Source: CAMTUH01 sp947084935 (lineage in GTDB: Bacteria; Pseudomonadota; Gammaproteobacteria; Coxiellales; Coxiellaceae). Taken from it: a stretch of 64,000 bases of DNA. A program made the translations under genes and the position numbers. Shown here in pieces: positions 51,235 through 60,597 of the stretch. The stretch lies in contig CAMTUH010000004.1 in NCBI GenBank assembly GCA_947084935.1, forward strand, positions 248,001 to 312,000, read 5' to 3'. Within the stretch, counting starts at the first letter, position 1. The number at the start of each line of letters is the position of its first letter. The notes beneath the pieces were generated by a model. The model was not told the origin of the DNA and searched no databases. It saw nothing but the letters and a program-made list of their open reading frames with translations.

Positions 51235-53811
51235 ATGATGGAAACCGTGACACTAGACCAACACACGCCCATGATGCGGCAATATTTGAGCATTAAAGCT
51301 CAATACCCCGACTTATTGGTTTTTTATCGCATGGGGGATTTTTATGAATTGTTCTACGACGACGCCGAAAAAGCCGCAAAATTATTGAATATTACTTTAA
51401 CGGCGCGCGGCCAATCCGCGGGAAAAACCATTCCGATGGCGGGCGTACCTTACCACGCCGTCGATAATTATTTGGCAAAGCTCGTGCGCGCGGGTGAGTC
51501 CGCAGTCATCTGTGAACAAATGGGCGATCCGGCGACGAGTAAAGGTCCCATTGCTCGTGAAGTCACTCGCATTATTACACCCGGAACGGTGAGCGACGAG
51601 GCCCTGCTCGACGAACGCAGCGAAAACACGCTGATGGTTATTCATCACGAGAAAAATCGTTTCGGTATTGCGACCCTGGATATCGCCAGCGGACGCTTTT
51701 TCGTTCAAGAATGCGATGATCTCAACTCCGTATTGGCAGAATGGGAGCGCATCAAACCCGCTGAATTATTACTCAGCGAGGATCATTCCCTCGAAGATAT
51801 TCCTTTTGTTGCGAAATCCATCAAAAAACGCCCGCCGTGGGAATTTGATTTGAGCACCTCCCAACAGTTGTTATGCCAACAATTTCAGACGAAAGATCTG
51901 CAGGGTTTTGGCGTATCTCATTTGCCTCTGGCAATTTCAGCCGCTGGCTGTCTGATGCATTACGTAAAATACACACAAAAAAGTGCACTGCCGCACATTC
52001 ATTCCATTCACGTCGAACACAATGAAAATTTCATCGCACTCGACGCGAGCACGCGAAAAAATCTGGAATTAGTCACCACCCTTTCCGGCGGAGTCGAAAA
52101 CACCTTAGCGTGGGTTTTGGATCATACCTCCACCGCCATGGGCAGTCGTTTGTTGCGGCGATGGATCACGCAACCGGTGCGCCATCCGAATTTACCGCGC
52201 GAACGTCAACAAGCCATCGCCGCGCTTCACACGCAAAACCGAATCGCTGAACGGGAGAAAACCTTGCAAAGCATTGGTGACCTCGAACGAATACTCGCGC
52301 GCGTTGCACTTCGCTCGGCAAAACCCCGTGATCTTTCACAACTGCGACAAACCCTGCGCTGTTTGCCGCAATTGCATCAACAACTGGAATCGACTTCCAT
52401 TCATCACAAACTCGCTCAACTCAAAAACGATTTGGGGTATTTCGAATCGTTGCTGCACGTACTCAACAAAGCCATCGTCGACAATCCACCCGTTGTAATT
52501 CGCGACGGTGGGGTTATTGCCAACGGTTATGATGCCGAACTCGACGAATTAAGAAATCTGAGTGAGAACAGTCATCAGTTTTTACTGGAATTAGAAGCGC
52601 GTGAAAAAAACCGAACGAAATTAAGCACGCTGAAAGTCGGTTACAATCGTATTCACGGTTATTACATCGAGATTTCTCGGGCACAAGCCACGCAGGCTCC
52701 AGCCGATTATATTCGTCGGCAAACTTTAAAAAATATCGAACGCTACATCACGCCCGAATTAAAAACTTTTGAAGACAAAGTGCTCAGCAGTCGTTCGCGC
52801 GCGCTTGCACGAGAAAAACTCCTCTACGAAGCGCTGCTCGATGAATTGATTAAACACATCATTCCCTTACAACGCTCGGCTTCAGCCATCGCCGAGTTAG
52901 ACGTTCTTAATAATTTAGCCGAACGCGCCATCACCTTAAATTACACCGCTCCTCAATTTACCGACACACCGGGCATTCACATTGAAGCGGGTCGTCACCC
53001 GGTGGTGGAGTTAGTAAAAACGGATCCCTTCATGCCCAACGACACGCTGCTCGACGAACGCCGACGCATGCTCATCATCACCGGCCCCAACATGGGTGGT
53101 AAATCCACTTACATGCGACAAACAGCACTCATCGCAGTGATGGCGTACATGGGCAGTTACGCGCCCGCAAAAAGCATCACTCTCGGCCCCATCGACCGAA
53201 TTTTCACGCGCATCGGTGCCGCCGATGATTTAGCCAGTGGACGATCCACGTTTATGGTGGAAATGACGGAAACGGCGAATATTTTAAATAACGCCACGGA
53301 AAAAAGCCTGGTATTGATGGATGAAATTGGTCGCGGCACCAGTACGTTCGACGGGTTGTCACTGGCGTTTGCAAGCGCTGCACATTTAGCAACGCGCTTA
53401 AAAGCATTTACCTTATTCGCCACGCATTATTTTGAATTAACTTCATTAGCGGAAACTACGCCGAATATTGCTAATGTCCACCTTGACGCCGTCGAACACG
53501 AAGAAAAAATCATCTTTTTGCACGCACTGAAAGAAGGTCCTGCAAACAAAAGCTACGGATTACAAGTCGCCCAATTAGCCGGAGTCCCTCGAACTGTAAT
53601 ACAACAGGCCAAGCAAAAATTAGAAGAGTTAGAAAATCAATCCCACGTCGCCCACCGCACTGATCCACCGCAACAAAATGAACTTTTTTCCGCCCCAGAA
53701 AATCCCATTTTAACTGAATTAGACCACATCAACCCCGACGGCCTGACACCCAAACAGGCTTTAGATATCATTTATCACTTAATCCAAATGCGACGTCACA
53801 GCAATGAATAG
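51235..53811 (+). CDS. mutS: DNA mismatch repair protein MutS
   Basis: An 858-aa protein. The mismatch-binding F36-x-E38 is in MGDFYELFYDDA. Walker A is TGPNMGGKSTYMRQ, the signature region DLASGRSTFMVEMTETA and Walker B LVLMDEIGRGTSTFDG follow. The start is ATG 51235 or 51238. Its stop overlaps the start of the glycosyltransferase gene by 8 nt. Confidence 0.98.
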   Translation: MMETVTLDQHTPMMRQYLSIKAQYPDLLVFYRMGDFYELFYDDAEKAAKLLNITLTARGQSAGKTIPMAGVPYHAVDNYLAKLVRAGESAVICEQMGDPATSKGPIAREVTRIITPGTVSDEALLDERSENTLMVIHHEKNRFGIATLDIASGRFFVQECDDLNSVLAEWERIKPAELLLSEDHSLEDIPFVAKSIKKRPPWEFDLSTSQQLLCQQFQTKDLQGFGVSHLPLAISAAGCLMHYVKYTQKSALPHIHSIHVEHNENFIALDASTRKNLELVTTLSGGVENTLAWVLDHTSTAMGSRLLRRWITQPVRHPNLPRERQQAIAALHTQNRIAEREKTLQSIGDLERILARVALRSAKPRDLSQLRQTLRCLPQLHQQLESTSIHHKLAQLKNDLGYFESLLHVLNKAIVDNPPVVIRDGGVIANGYDAELDELRNLSENSHQFLLELEAREKNRTKLSTLKVGYNRIHGYYIEISRAQATQAPADYIRRQTLKNIERYITPELKTFEDKVLSSRSRALAREKLLYEALLDELIKHIIPLQRSASAIAELDVLNNLAERAITLNYTAPQFTDTPGIHIEAGRHPVVELVKTDPFMPNDTLLDERRRMLIITGPNMGGKSTYMRQTALIAVMAYMGSYAPAKSITLGPIDRIFTRIGAADDLASGRSTFMVEMTETANILNNATEKSLVLMDEIGRGTSTFDGLSLAFASAAHLATRLKAFTLFATHYFELTSLAETTPNIANVHLDAVEHEEKIIFLHALKEGPANKSYGLQVAQLAGVPRTVIQQAKQKLEELENQSHVAHRTDPPQQNELFSAPENPILTELDHINPDGLTPKQALDIIYHLIQMRRHSNE

Positions 53812-54556
53812 CCAATCGGATATCGCCATTATCATACCCGCGTTTAACGAAGCATCGAGTATTCGAAGCGTCGTCGAACCTATTTTTACTTTTACCGATA
53901 ACGTTATCGTCATTGACGACGGAAGTACGGATCAAACGGTAAATCAATTAACGGGCTTGCCGATCACCGTGCTTAAAAATCCGGTAAACCGCGGCAAAGG
54001 AGCCAGTTTGTGGCAAGGCTTTCAGTACGCGCAACGACTGAATATTCGCGCGGCAATTTGCATGGACGCCGACACGCAGCACGATCCGCACGATATTCCC
54101 AAGTTTATTCAAGCCATGAATGAATTTCCTAGCCACATTATTATCGGCGCTCGCATTCATAACACCGAAAACGCGCCGAAATCACGTTATCGGGCAAATC
54201 GCGTTGCGGATTTTTTTATTTCCTGGGCGGCGGGCCGACGCATCCTCGACACGCAATCCGGTTATCGACTGTATCCCATCGATTTTTTACGTGAATGCTT
54301 AAAGCAACCTCGATTCCGGCATTTCACCTTTGAAAGCGACCTGATTATTACCGGCAGCCGTCACGGATACCCCCCCGTTTCCATTCCCATTCAATCGCAT
54401 TACCCCCCAAATTCCCGCCCAAGCTACTACCGACCCATTCTCGATACAGTGAAAATCGCGGGAATGGTGACCTGGAAAATCCTCAGCCGAGGACTCTGCG
54501 TGCCGGGATTGATCCGCACGCTCTTTAACTTGAGAACCAGTACTCCGGTCAAATAA
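53804..54556 (+). CDS. Family 2 glycosyltransferase (dolichyl-phosphate-sugar synthase-like)
   Basis: A 250-aa GT-A-fold transferase. IIIPAFNEASSIRSVV opens the domain; the nucleotide and metal sites are VIDDGSTD and CMDADTQHDP; GYRLYPIDFLRE follows. A hydrophobic C-terminal helix may attach it to the membrane. The donor and acceptor cannot be read. The last codons (TSTPVK and TAA) come from repeat family A copy 2. It overlaps mutS by 8 nt, so it is probably cotranscribed. Confidence 0.85.
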   Translation: MNSQSDIAIIIPAFNEASSIRSVVEPIFTFTDNVIVIDDGSTDQTVNQLTGLPITVLKNPVNRGKGASLWQGFQYAQRLNIRAAICMDADTQHDPHDIPKFIQAMNEFPSHIIIGARIHNTENAPKSRYRANRVADFFISWAAGRRILDTQSGYRLYPIDFLRECLKQPRFRHFTFESDLIITGSRHGYPPVSIPIQSHYPPNSRPSYYRPILDTVKIAGMVTWKILSRGLCVPGLIRTLFNLRTSTPVK

Positions 54557-54662
54557 GTTTTTGTGCGTTCGTGAGGGGCGTCGCGACCAAGGAGGGTAAG
54601 CAGCGCCGAGTACAGGAGGTACGTCCCCGAACGAATGTGCAAAAACTTATTTGACAGAACAC
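54539..54662. repeat. Palindromic repeat family A, copy 2 (inverted)
   Basis: Ends GTCAAATAAGTTTTTGTGCGTTCG and CGAATGTGCAAAAACTTATTTGAC are inverted. The interior is the reverse complement of copy 1 apart from about 20 nt (GGGGCGTCGCGACC, GCGCCGAGTACAGGAGGTACGTCC). Its left end contains the glycosyltransferase stop codon. Confidence 0.88.
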
Positions 54663-54676
54663 CCCTGCCACCACTG

Positions 54677-54706
54677 TTGATTACCCCCCAAAAACCATGG
54701 GATAAT
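54677..54706 (+). promoter_or_regulatory. Candidate promoter of the POT transporter gene
   Basis: TTGATT at 54677-54682 and GATAAT at 54701-54706, spaced 18 nt, about 36 nt upstream of the ATG at 54742. Confidence 0.5.
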
Positions 54707-54741
54707 CTCTGTTCAATTTAAAACCAGCGAGCCGGCTCAAC

Positions 54742-56247
54742 ATGACTCAAAAGCACCCCAAGGGCCTAGGCCTCCTTTTCTTCACGGAACTGTGGGAACG
54801 CTTTGGTTTTTATACGCAGCAGACTATCCTAGTTCTATACATGACCCACGCCCTAGGCTTCAACGATAAAAACGCCGACTTCTTTTACGGCGCCTACAGC
54901 GCCCTCCTATACCTCACCCCTGCTTTGGGTGGATACATCGCCGATCGCTTCCTCGGCTTTCAAAAAGCTATTGTGTGGGGTGGATTACTGTTTATTCTCG
55001 GTTATCTGTTAAGCGCCTTTCCCGGCGAAAAATTATTTTTTATCGGTTTGAGCATATTGATCGTCGCCAACGGTTTTTTTAAACCAAATGTTTCGAGCAT
55101 CGTCGGTACCTTATACGCACCCGGGGACCAACGTCGCGACGCGGGATTTACTTTATTTTATATGGGCATCAACATCGGAGCTTTATTACCCACCATTTTC
55201 ATCGGTTACGTCGTCAACCACATCGGCTGGCACACCGGACTCCTATTTGCCGCCGTGGGAATGATCATCGGGCAAGTGACGTTTCGGCTGGGACGCTCCC
55301 GTTTAGGAGGTCACGGCGGAGTCCCCGAACACAGTCCGATTTATCAGAAAAAAATATCTGCACGCAAATTTAATGTGCTTTTGGCAATCGGTGTCGTTGC
55401 TGCCATTGCCTTTTTCCGATTTTGCCTGGAGTTTCCAAAATCGACCAACACGGTGGTTGTCATCGGGGCCGCCCTCATTTTTTGCGCCGTAATTTATTTT
55501 ATGGCCAGGGAAAAACGTGAACAGCGCAATAAAATGATCGCCAGTTTGGTTTTGATCGCGATTTCCGTGGTATTTTGGTCCATCTACAATCAAACTTTCA
55601 GCTCACTCATGTTATTTGCTGATCGCAACATGAGCACCCACTTTTTAGGATTTACAATCAACGCCGAATTCACGCAATTTTTTAATCCATTTTTTATTAT
55701 TGCGTTGAGTCCCATCTTGAGTCGATTTTGGATTCAACTCGCGAAAAAGCAAAGAAACCCATCAACCCCCATGAAATTCGCCCTCGGCGTATTGTTCACG
55801 GCTTTGGGATTTCTCTTGTTAGCCGTTGGATCCCGATTTTTCGCACATGCAGGCCTGACTTCGCCGTGGTGGCTCGTGACGAGCTATTTACTGCAAACCA
55901 CAGGAGAACTTCTCATTTCGCCCGTGGGTCTTGCGATGATTACCCTGTTGGCGCCTCGCAAGCTGGTCGGCATGATGATGGGCGTGTGGTTCTTAGCTCA
56001 AGCGGCTTCGTTTGCTATCGGTGGCGGACTGGCGTCTTTGGCATCCATCCCCAGTCATTTATCGGCCGTGGCATCGCTTCCGATTTACACCCATGCCTTC
56101 ACGCTATTCGGCTCGATATCCGTGGTATTTTCTTTAATTAGTTTTGCACTGGTACCCGTGCTGAAATCGTTAATACGAGATAAACGTGTATCCAAGGAAA
56201 CTTTTGAGCCCACTGACCTCAATGCAGAAGTTACTGGTGAGGCGTAA
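54742..56247 (+). CDS. POT/PTR-family peptide:proton symporter
   Basis: A 501-aa MFS protein with 12-14 helices. The ExxER-type motif is ELWERFGFYTQQ (E16, E19, R20 region), and YMGINIGALLPTIFIGYVVN is the PTR2 signature helix. It imports di- or tripeptides with protons, fitting an organism that lives on amino acids, along with the APC permease and pepA. Confidence 0.92.
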   Translation: MTQKHPKGLGLLFFTELWERFGFYTQQTILVLYMTHALGFNDKNADFFYGAYSALLYLTPALGGYIADRFLGFQKAIVWGGLLFILGYLLSAFPGEKLFFIGLSILIVANGFFKPNVSSIVGTLYAPGDQRRDAGFTLFYMGINIGALLPTIFIGYVVNHIGWHTGLLFAAVGMIIGQVTFRLGRSRLGGHGGVPEHSPIYQKKISARKFNVLLAIGVVAAIAFFRFCLEFPKSTNTVVVIGAALIFCAVIYFMAREKREQRNKMIASLVLIAISVVFWSIYNQTFSSLMLFADRNMSTHFLGFTINAEFTQFFNPFFIIALSPILSRFWIQLAKKQRNPSTPMKFALGVLFTALGFLLLAVGSRFFAHAGLTSPWWLVTSYLLQTTGELLISPVGLAMITLLAPRKLVGMMMGVWFLAQAASFAIGGGLASLASIPSHLSAVASLPIYTHAFTLFGSISVVFSLISFALVPVLKSLIRDKRVSKETFEPTDLNAEVTGEA

Positions 56248-56271
56248 ATAAAAAGGTCCTATACTATAAGG

Positions 56272-57567
56272 ATGAGTAAGAGACCCGCCAAATCCAGTAC
56301 GCTCGCCACGACGATCCGTGAGCTTTCGGACAGCATCGTCAAAGCACAACAACCCATACGCATCTTAGATGCCATCAAATGGGATGCCTCAGTTAAAGAC
56401 AGTTTTTTCAAACACAAATTTCGCAAACTCCCTCCCATTAAACACAATTATTACGAGCAAAATCCATTGGGTTTTGATCCCGATGAGAAAATTGAAGAAT
56501 TTTATCGGATCGAACACGAAGTCAAAAAAAGACTGGGGAAATTCGGCCCCGCGAGTGATTCCATGCAACAGCGATGCCGTGAATATCGGGATGTCATCCA
56601 ATTACTGAAAGCCCGCGGCACCAGACAATTCTCCGAAATTGCTCAAACGCTTTACGGCAGTTCCGAAGACGCTTTCTACGCGAATGCTCCCAACATAAAA
56701 GATTTATCGAATTTCGTCAATGACGTCCTCATCCATATTGGCACCCAAACCCTCGACACTAAAGACGAAAGAAAATACACGGCTACTCAAGCCGTAGAAA
56801 TTTTAAGTAAAAAACTTTCCACCTATTTTCATAAAGAAAATAAAGTCTTCGTCAAAGTCAGCGACAATATTGTTTCAGACGCTTCCGCCGGAGCGGACAC
56901 CATAAAATTACGCGGTGACGTTAAATTCAGTGACCGCATACTTCGCCTTTATGAAGTGCACGAGGGATGGGTGCATCTGGGCACCACCATCAACGGGCTG
57001 GAACAACCCTATTGTACTTTCTTGAGTAAAGGCCCACCCTCCTCCACGACAACTCAAGAGGGATTAGCGATGCTCACGGAAATATTTACCTTTTCCTCGT
57101 TTCCTGATCGCGTACGTCGACTGAATAATCGAGTTGTCGCCATCAGCATGGCTGAAAGTGGCGCAAGTTTTATCGATGTATTTCATTTTTTCCGAGATCA
57201 AGGCGTTAGCGAAGAAGAGAGTTATCAAAATACCGTCCGCGTTTTTCGCGGAAGCTTGCCCAATCTGGGACCCTTCACAAAGGATTTGGCCTATTCAAAA
57301 GGCTATGTATTGGTGAGTAATTATATCCGGCTTTGCATCAAACACGGAAAACTGTCGAATATTCCTTTGCTTTTTGTCGGAAAAACCAGTTTGCATGAAA
57401 TCCATTTGTTAGCTGAATTAGCCGAAGATGATATTGTCAAACCGCCGAAATACCTTCCCAGCGATTTTAAAGATCTTTCTGCACTCAGTGCCGTTATGAG
57501 TTATTCGCTTTTCATCAATCGTCTTGATTTGGATAAGCTGGCAAAAGATTATAAAGATATCCTCTAA
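56272..57567 (+). CDS. DUF1704 (KIAA0895/MATCAP-like) putative metallopeptidase
   Basis: A 431-aa cytosolic protein. The H230-E231-x3-H235 motif (VHEGWVHLGT) and QEGLA at 262-266 with a Glu four residues on (QEGLAMLTE) define the family often named flavohemoglobin-expression-modulating QEGLA protein. Eukaryotic relatives include the tubulin carboxypeptidase MATCAP. The ATG at 56272 follows AAGG. It is convergent with scpB with a 4-nt overlap. The bacterial substrate is unknown. Confidence 0.85.
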   Translation: MSKRPAKSSTLATTIRELSDSIVKAQQPIRILDAIKWDASVKDSFFKHKFRKLPPIKHNYYEQNPLGFDPDEKIEEFYRIEHEVKKRLGKFGPASDSMQQRCREYRDVIQLLKARGTRQFSEIAQTLYGSSEDAFYANAPNIKDLSNFVNDVLIHIGTQTLDTKDERKYTATQAVEILSKKLSTYFHKENKVFVKVSDNIVSDASAGADTIKLRGDVKFSDRILRLYEVHEGWVHLGTTINGLEQPYCTFLSKGPPSSTTTQEGLAMLTEIFTFSSFPDRVRRLNNRVVAISMAESGASFIDVFHFFRDQGVSEEESYQNTVRVFRGSLPNLGPFTKDLAYSKGYVLVSNYIRLCIKHGKLSNIPLLFVGKTSLHEIHLLAELAEDDIVKPPKYLPSDFKDLSALSAVMSYSLFINRLDLDKLAKDYKDIL

Positions 57568-58166
57568 GCTTCAGTTTCCGTTTCTGCCTCATCTTTACCA
57601 ACGAAAGCCAATTGTTCACTCAACCGACGTTCAATTTTTTCGATATCGATAATGTCTTGCAAAGGAGGCAAGTCCGATAAATTCGTTAAATTAAAATAAT
57701 CGAGAAACGCTTTCGTCGTGCCAAACATCACGGGTTTACCCGGTACATCACGACTCCCCACCACTTTCACCCAATCTCGCTCCTGGAGTTTCTTCATGAT
57801 CTCGGTACTGACCACAACGCCACGAATTTCCTCAATTTCAGCACGGGTAATCGGCTGACGATAAGCAATCAATGCCAGCGTTTCTAAAAAAGCGCGCGTG
57901 TACCGCGACGGCTTTTTTTCCCACAAACGTTGCAACCACGGTGCGAATTCCACCCGGGCTTGAAATCGATAGCCACTGGCCACTTCTTGCAAGTGGACGC
58001 CCCGCTCCTGATAATCTTCTCTCAATTCATCCACCATTTTTTTAACGTCCGCAACCGTCAAACGACTGCGTCCATCAAACAAATGCAACAACCGATCAGC
58101 ACTTAAGGGTTCCGCCGCTGCAAACAGAGCGGCTTCGATAATGTGTTTGTGTTGTTCTTCACTCAT
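57564..58166 (-). CDS. scpB: Segregation and condensation protein B
   Basis: A 200-aa winged-helix subunit of the SMC-ScpAB complex. IIEAALFAAAEPLS, ETLALIAYRQPITRAEIEEIRGV and PGKPVMFGTTKAFLDYF are typical. It sits 6 nt after scpA. Presence of ScpAB implies Smc rather than MukBEF for chromosome organisation. Confidence 0.94.
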   Translation of the reverse strand: MSEEQHKHIIEAALFAAAEPLSADRLLHLFDGRSRLTVADVKKMVDELREDYQERGVHLQEVASGYRFQARVEFAPWLQRLWEKKPSRYTRAFLETLALIAYRQPITRAEIEEIRGVVVSTEIMKKLQERDWVKVVGSRDVPGKPVMFGTTKAFLDYFNLTNLSDLPPLQDIIDIEKIERRLSEQLAFVGKDEAETETEA

Positions 58167-58172
58167 TGATGC

Positions 58173-58967
58173 CTATCCCTTAGCTCTAACGTAAATCGGT
58201 GCAAACGGTTCAGCCTGAACCAACTCAATTACCGATTGCCGAATCAATTCCAAAATCGCAATTAACGTCACCGTCACTCCCATCCGCCCCTCCGTCGGCA
58301 CGAAAAAAGAAGTAAAGATAATAAAGTTCTGATTGTCGATTTTCGTCAGAATAATTGACATACGCTCACGCACCGACAAGGGTTCGCGCGTAATCTGGTG
58401 CGCGCTGTACAGAGCGGCGCGTTCTAACACGTCTTTTAATGCTGCCAATAACTCGGGTAAATCCACTGCCGATTGAGCCACCGGCACAGCAATCGGAGGC
58501 GCTTCCGCTTCTGCAATATAAGTGTCTCGCTCCAAACGCGGCAGTTGATCCAAATCATAAGCCGCTTTTTTATAACGCTCGTATTCTTGTAAACGACGCA
58601 CCAATTCCGCACGAGGATCCGCCTCTTCTTCCGCGTTCGCATTGGGGCGAGGCAACAACATTCGGGATTTAATTTCAGCCAGCGTTGCCGCCATTACCAA
58701 ATACTCGGCAGCCAATTCGATCTGTAATTCGCACATGAGATCGACGTATTTCATATACTGTCGCGTGATCTCTGCAATCGGGAGGTCTAAAATATCGATG
58801 TTTTGCTTTTTGATGAGGTACAACAAAAGATCGAGCGGCCCTTCAAACGCCTCTAAAAAAACGCGCAAGGCATCCGGCGGGATATAGAGGTCGACGGGCA
58901 GTTTGGTGAGCGGCTGGCCGTCCACCCGCACATCCACCAGTTCTTTAGTAATGTCTTGATTTTCCAT
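58173..58967 (-). CDS. scpA: Segregation and condensation protein A
   Basis: A 264-aa kleisin. The N-terminal FEGPLDLLLYLIKKQNIDILDLPIAEITRQY binds the Smc neck, and the C-terminal winged helix has VTLIAILELIRQSVIELVQ. The reading frame starts at ATG 58967 and is followed directly by scpB. Confidence 0.93.
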   Translation of the reverse strand: MENQDITKELVDVRVDGQPLTKLPVDLYIPPDALRVFLEAFEGPLDLLLYLIKKQNIDILDLPIAEITRQYMKYVDLMCELQIELAAEYLVMAATLAEIKSRMLLPRPNANAEEEADPRAELVRRLQEYERYKKAAYDLDQLPRLERDTYIAEAEAPPIAVPVAQSAVDLPELLAALKDVLERAALYSAHQITREPLSVRERMSIILTKIDNQNFIIFTSFFVPTEGRMGVTVTLIAILELIRQSVIELVQAEPFAPIYVRAKG

Positions 58968-59109
58968 TGATTAGACCCTAATAAGTAAGAATAATAACCG
59001 ATTTTGCGCTTATTAAAAAGATAAAAAACCCGCTTGCACCCCTATGGTTGTATCGCAGAGCGCCGAAGCGAGGGGATCCTTTTTCCGGCAATGGCTCGTC
59101 GGGCTCTCC

Positions 59110-59262
59110 CTGGCAATCGCACTGAATTTTGGACTCCGTCATTGCGAGGCGCCGTCAGGCGCCGCGGCAATCCAGAATTAATTAATCCTGGGTTGCTTCG
59201 TCGCCCCGGATCAAGGTCCGGGGCTCCTCGCAACGACGGGGAAGATTGAGTGCAATTGCCAT
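59110..59262. repeat. Palindromic repeat family B, copy 3
   Basis: Ends TGGCAATCGCACTGAATTT and TTGAGTGCAATTGCCA are inverted; the interior has GAGGCGCCGTCAGGCGCCGC, AGAATTAATTAATCCTGG and the hairpin CCCCGGATCAAGGTCCGGGG. It fills the middle of the 394-nt gap between scpA and yciB. Outside it and the family A fragment I see nothing coding there. Confidence 0.85.
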
Positions 59263-59317
59263 AACCCTGGCCTGACCTCAGCATTTGCTGATTTTCTTAA
59301 AAAAATAAGATACCATG

Positions 59318-59361
59318 ATCCCGTCAAATAAGTTTTTGTGCATTCGTGAGGGGCTGCGCGC
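59318..59361. repeat. Half copy of repeat family A fused to yciB leader
   Basis: CCCGTCAAATAAGTTTTTGTGC followed by ATTCGTGAGGGGC equals the end of family A copy 2. The element stops just before the yciB ATG. Its GAGGGG may act as ribosome-binding site for yciB. Confidence 0.8.
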
Positions 59362-59916
59362 ATGAAATTTCTCTTTGATTACTTTCCCATCTTCTGCTTT
59401 TTCATCGCTTTTAAACTGTGGGGAATTTACGTCGCCACCGCCGTTGCGATGGCCACTTCATTTTTGCAACTGCTGCTGTATTGGCTGCGGCACCGCCGAT
59501 TTGAAAAATTGCACGTCATTACGTTTATTTTCATCTTCATTCTCGGCGGCTTCACCCTCATTTTTCATAAACCGATTTTCATCCAATGGAAACCAACCAT
59601 TGTCTACTGGATTTTTACACTCGTACTCTTGGGCAGCCATTGGATCGGTAAAAAACCGCTGTTACACCGCATGCTCAATGAAAAAATTACGCTTTCCATG
59701 AAAGTCTGGAGTCGCCTCAACTTCAGTTGGGCTCTGTTCTTTTTATTCTTAGGCTTTCTCAATCTGTACGTCGTATACCACTTTGACACAAATACCTGGG
59801 TTAATTTCAAGTTATTTGGTACTTTGGCGCTGACGCTGGTGTTCATCTTCGCACAAGCTTTTTACATCATGAAACAGATGAAAGACGTCAAAAATCAAGT
59901 AGTGAATAAACCATAA
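59362..59916 (+). CDS. yciB: Inner-membrane septation-type protein YciB/IspZ
   Basis: A 184-aa membrane protein with five or six helices, close to the usual 179 aa. MKFLFDYFPIFCFFIAFKLWGIYVATA and KPTIVYWIFTLVLLGSHWIGKKPLLHRML are family signatures. It affects envelope synthesis and septation. It is followed immediately by yciI. The region before the ATG derives from a repeat. Confidence 0.94.
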   Translation: MKFLFDYFPIFCFFIAFKLWGIYVATAVAMATSFLQLLLYWLRHRRFEKLHVITFIFIFILGGFTLIFHKPIFIQWKPTIVYWIFTLVLLGSHWIGKKPLLHRMLNEKITLSMKVWSRLNFSWALFFLFLGFLNLYVVYHFDTNTWVNFKLFGTLALTLVFIFAQAFYIMKQMKDVKNQVVNKP

Positions 59917-60215
59917 TGTATTACGCCATTTATTGTGAAGATGTAGAAGACAGTTTAGAACGTCGACGCAGCGTTCGCGAAGCACACCTGAAGCGATTAG
60001 AATCTTTGAAAAAAGCTGGCCGACTGTTGATTGCGGGCCCTTTGTTGAATGAAGACAACGAAAATCCTATCGTCGGCGGAATTAAAGGATCCCTCATCGT
60101 GGCGGAATTTAACAATTTAGAACACGCCAAAGAGTGGGCCGCTGCGGATCCGTACGTTACCGCGGATATCTACGCACGCGTCACCGTTTGTCCTTTTAAG
60201 CCCGTGCTCCCATGA
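59916..60215 (+). CDS. yciI: YciI-family protein
   Basis: A 99-aa dimeric ferredoxin-like-fold protein. REAHLKRLESLKKAGRLLIAGPLL with the conserved His and the ADPYVTADIYARVTVCPFKPV ending match YciI. The His-Asp pair is a proposed active site of unknown reaction. Overlaps yciB and bolA at both ends by a few bases. Confidence 0.93.
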   Translation: MYYAIYCEDVEDSLERRRSVREAHLKRLESLKKAGRLLIAGPLLNEDNENPIVGGIKGSLIVAEFNNLEHAKEWAAADPYVTADIYARVTVCPFKPVLP

Positions 60216-60481
60216 CGATCATGACCGCCCGCATCCAACAGATTAAACAACGATTGCAGGACGCTTTTGAGCCGCAAAAACTCATCGTCATTGACGAAAG
60301 TGAAAAACACGTAAATCATCCCGGCGCAAAGGAAGGCCACGGACATTTTTCAATAGAAATCGTTTCTCATCATTTCCGTGATAAAACACCCATGGAACGC
60401 CATCGACTCATCTACCAAGCACTCGGATCACTGATGCAAACCGACATCCACGCCGTGCGGATTAACGCAAAAGCAAAATAA
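60212..60481 (+). CDS. bolA: BolA-family protein
   Basis: An 89-aa protein closer to BolA proper than the one at 6560: HVNHPGAKEGHGHFSIEIVS, ERHRLIYQALGSLMQTDIHAVRINA. The conserved C-terminal His is in DIHAV. It probably binds glutaredoxin-held Fe-S clusters. Yci-type cluster yciB-yciI-bolA is common in gammaproteobacteria. Confidence 0.92.
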   Translation: MTIMTARIQQIKQRLQDAFEPQKLIVIDESEKHVNHPGAKEGHGHFSIEIVSHHFRDKTPMERHRLIYQALGSLMQTDIHAVRINAKAK

Positions 60482-60498
60482 TATCCCAAAAAATGTAG

Positions 60499-60597
60499 GT
60501 TAGACTGAGTTTTGGGTGTTATAAAGCGCAAATAAAGCGCAGTCGGGCGGAGCCCGACGAGCCATTGCGCGGTATAACACCCAAAACTCAGTCTAAC
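60499..60597. repeat. Long palindromic repeat, family E
   Basis: GTTAGACTGAGTTTTGGGTG (then TTATA) at the left and the exact reverse complement at the right form a 25-bp perfect terminal stem. Inner arms include GTCGGGCGGAGCCCGAC. No second copy is in the window. The right end encodes the last codons (VLD and TGA) of the MFS gene. Confidence 0.88.
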
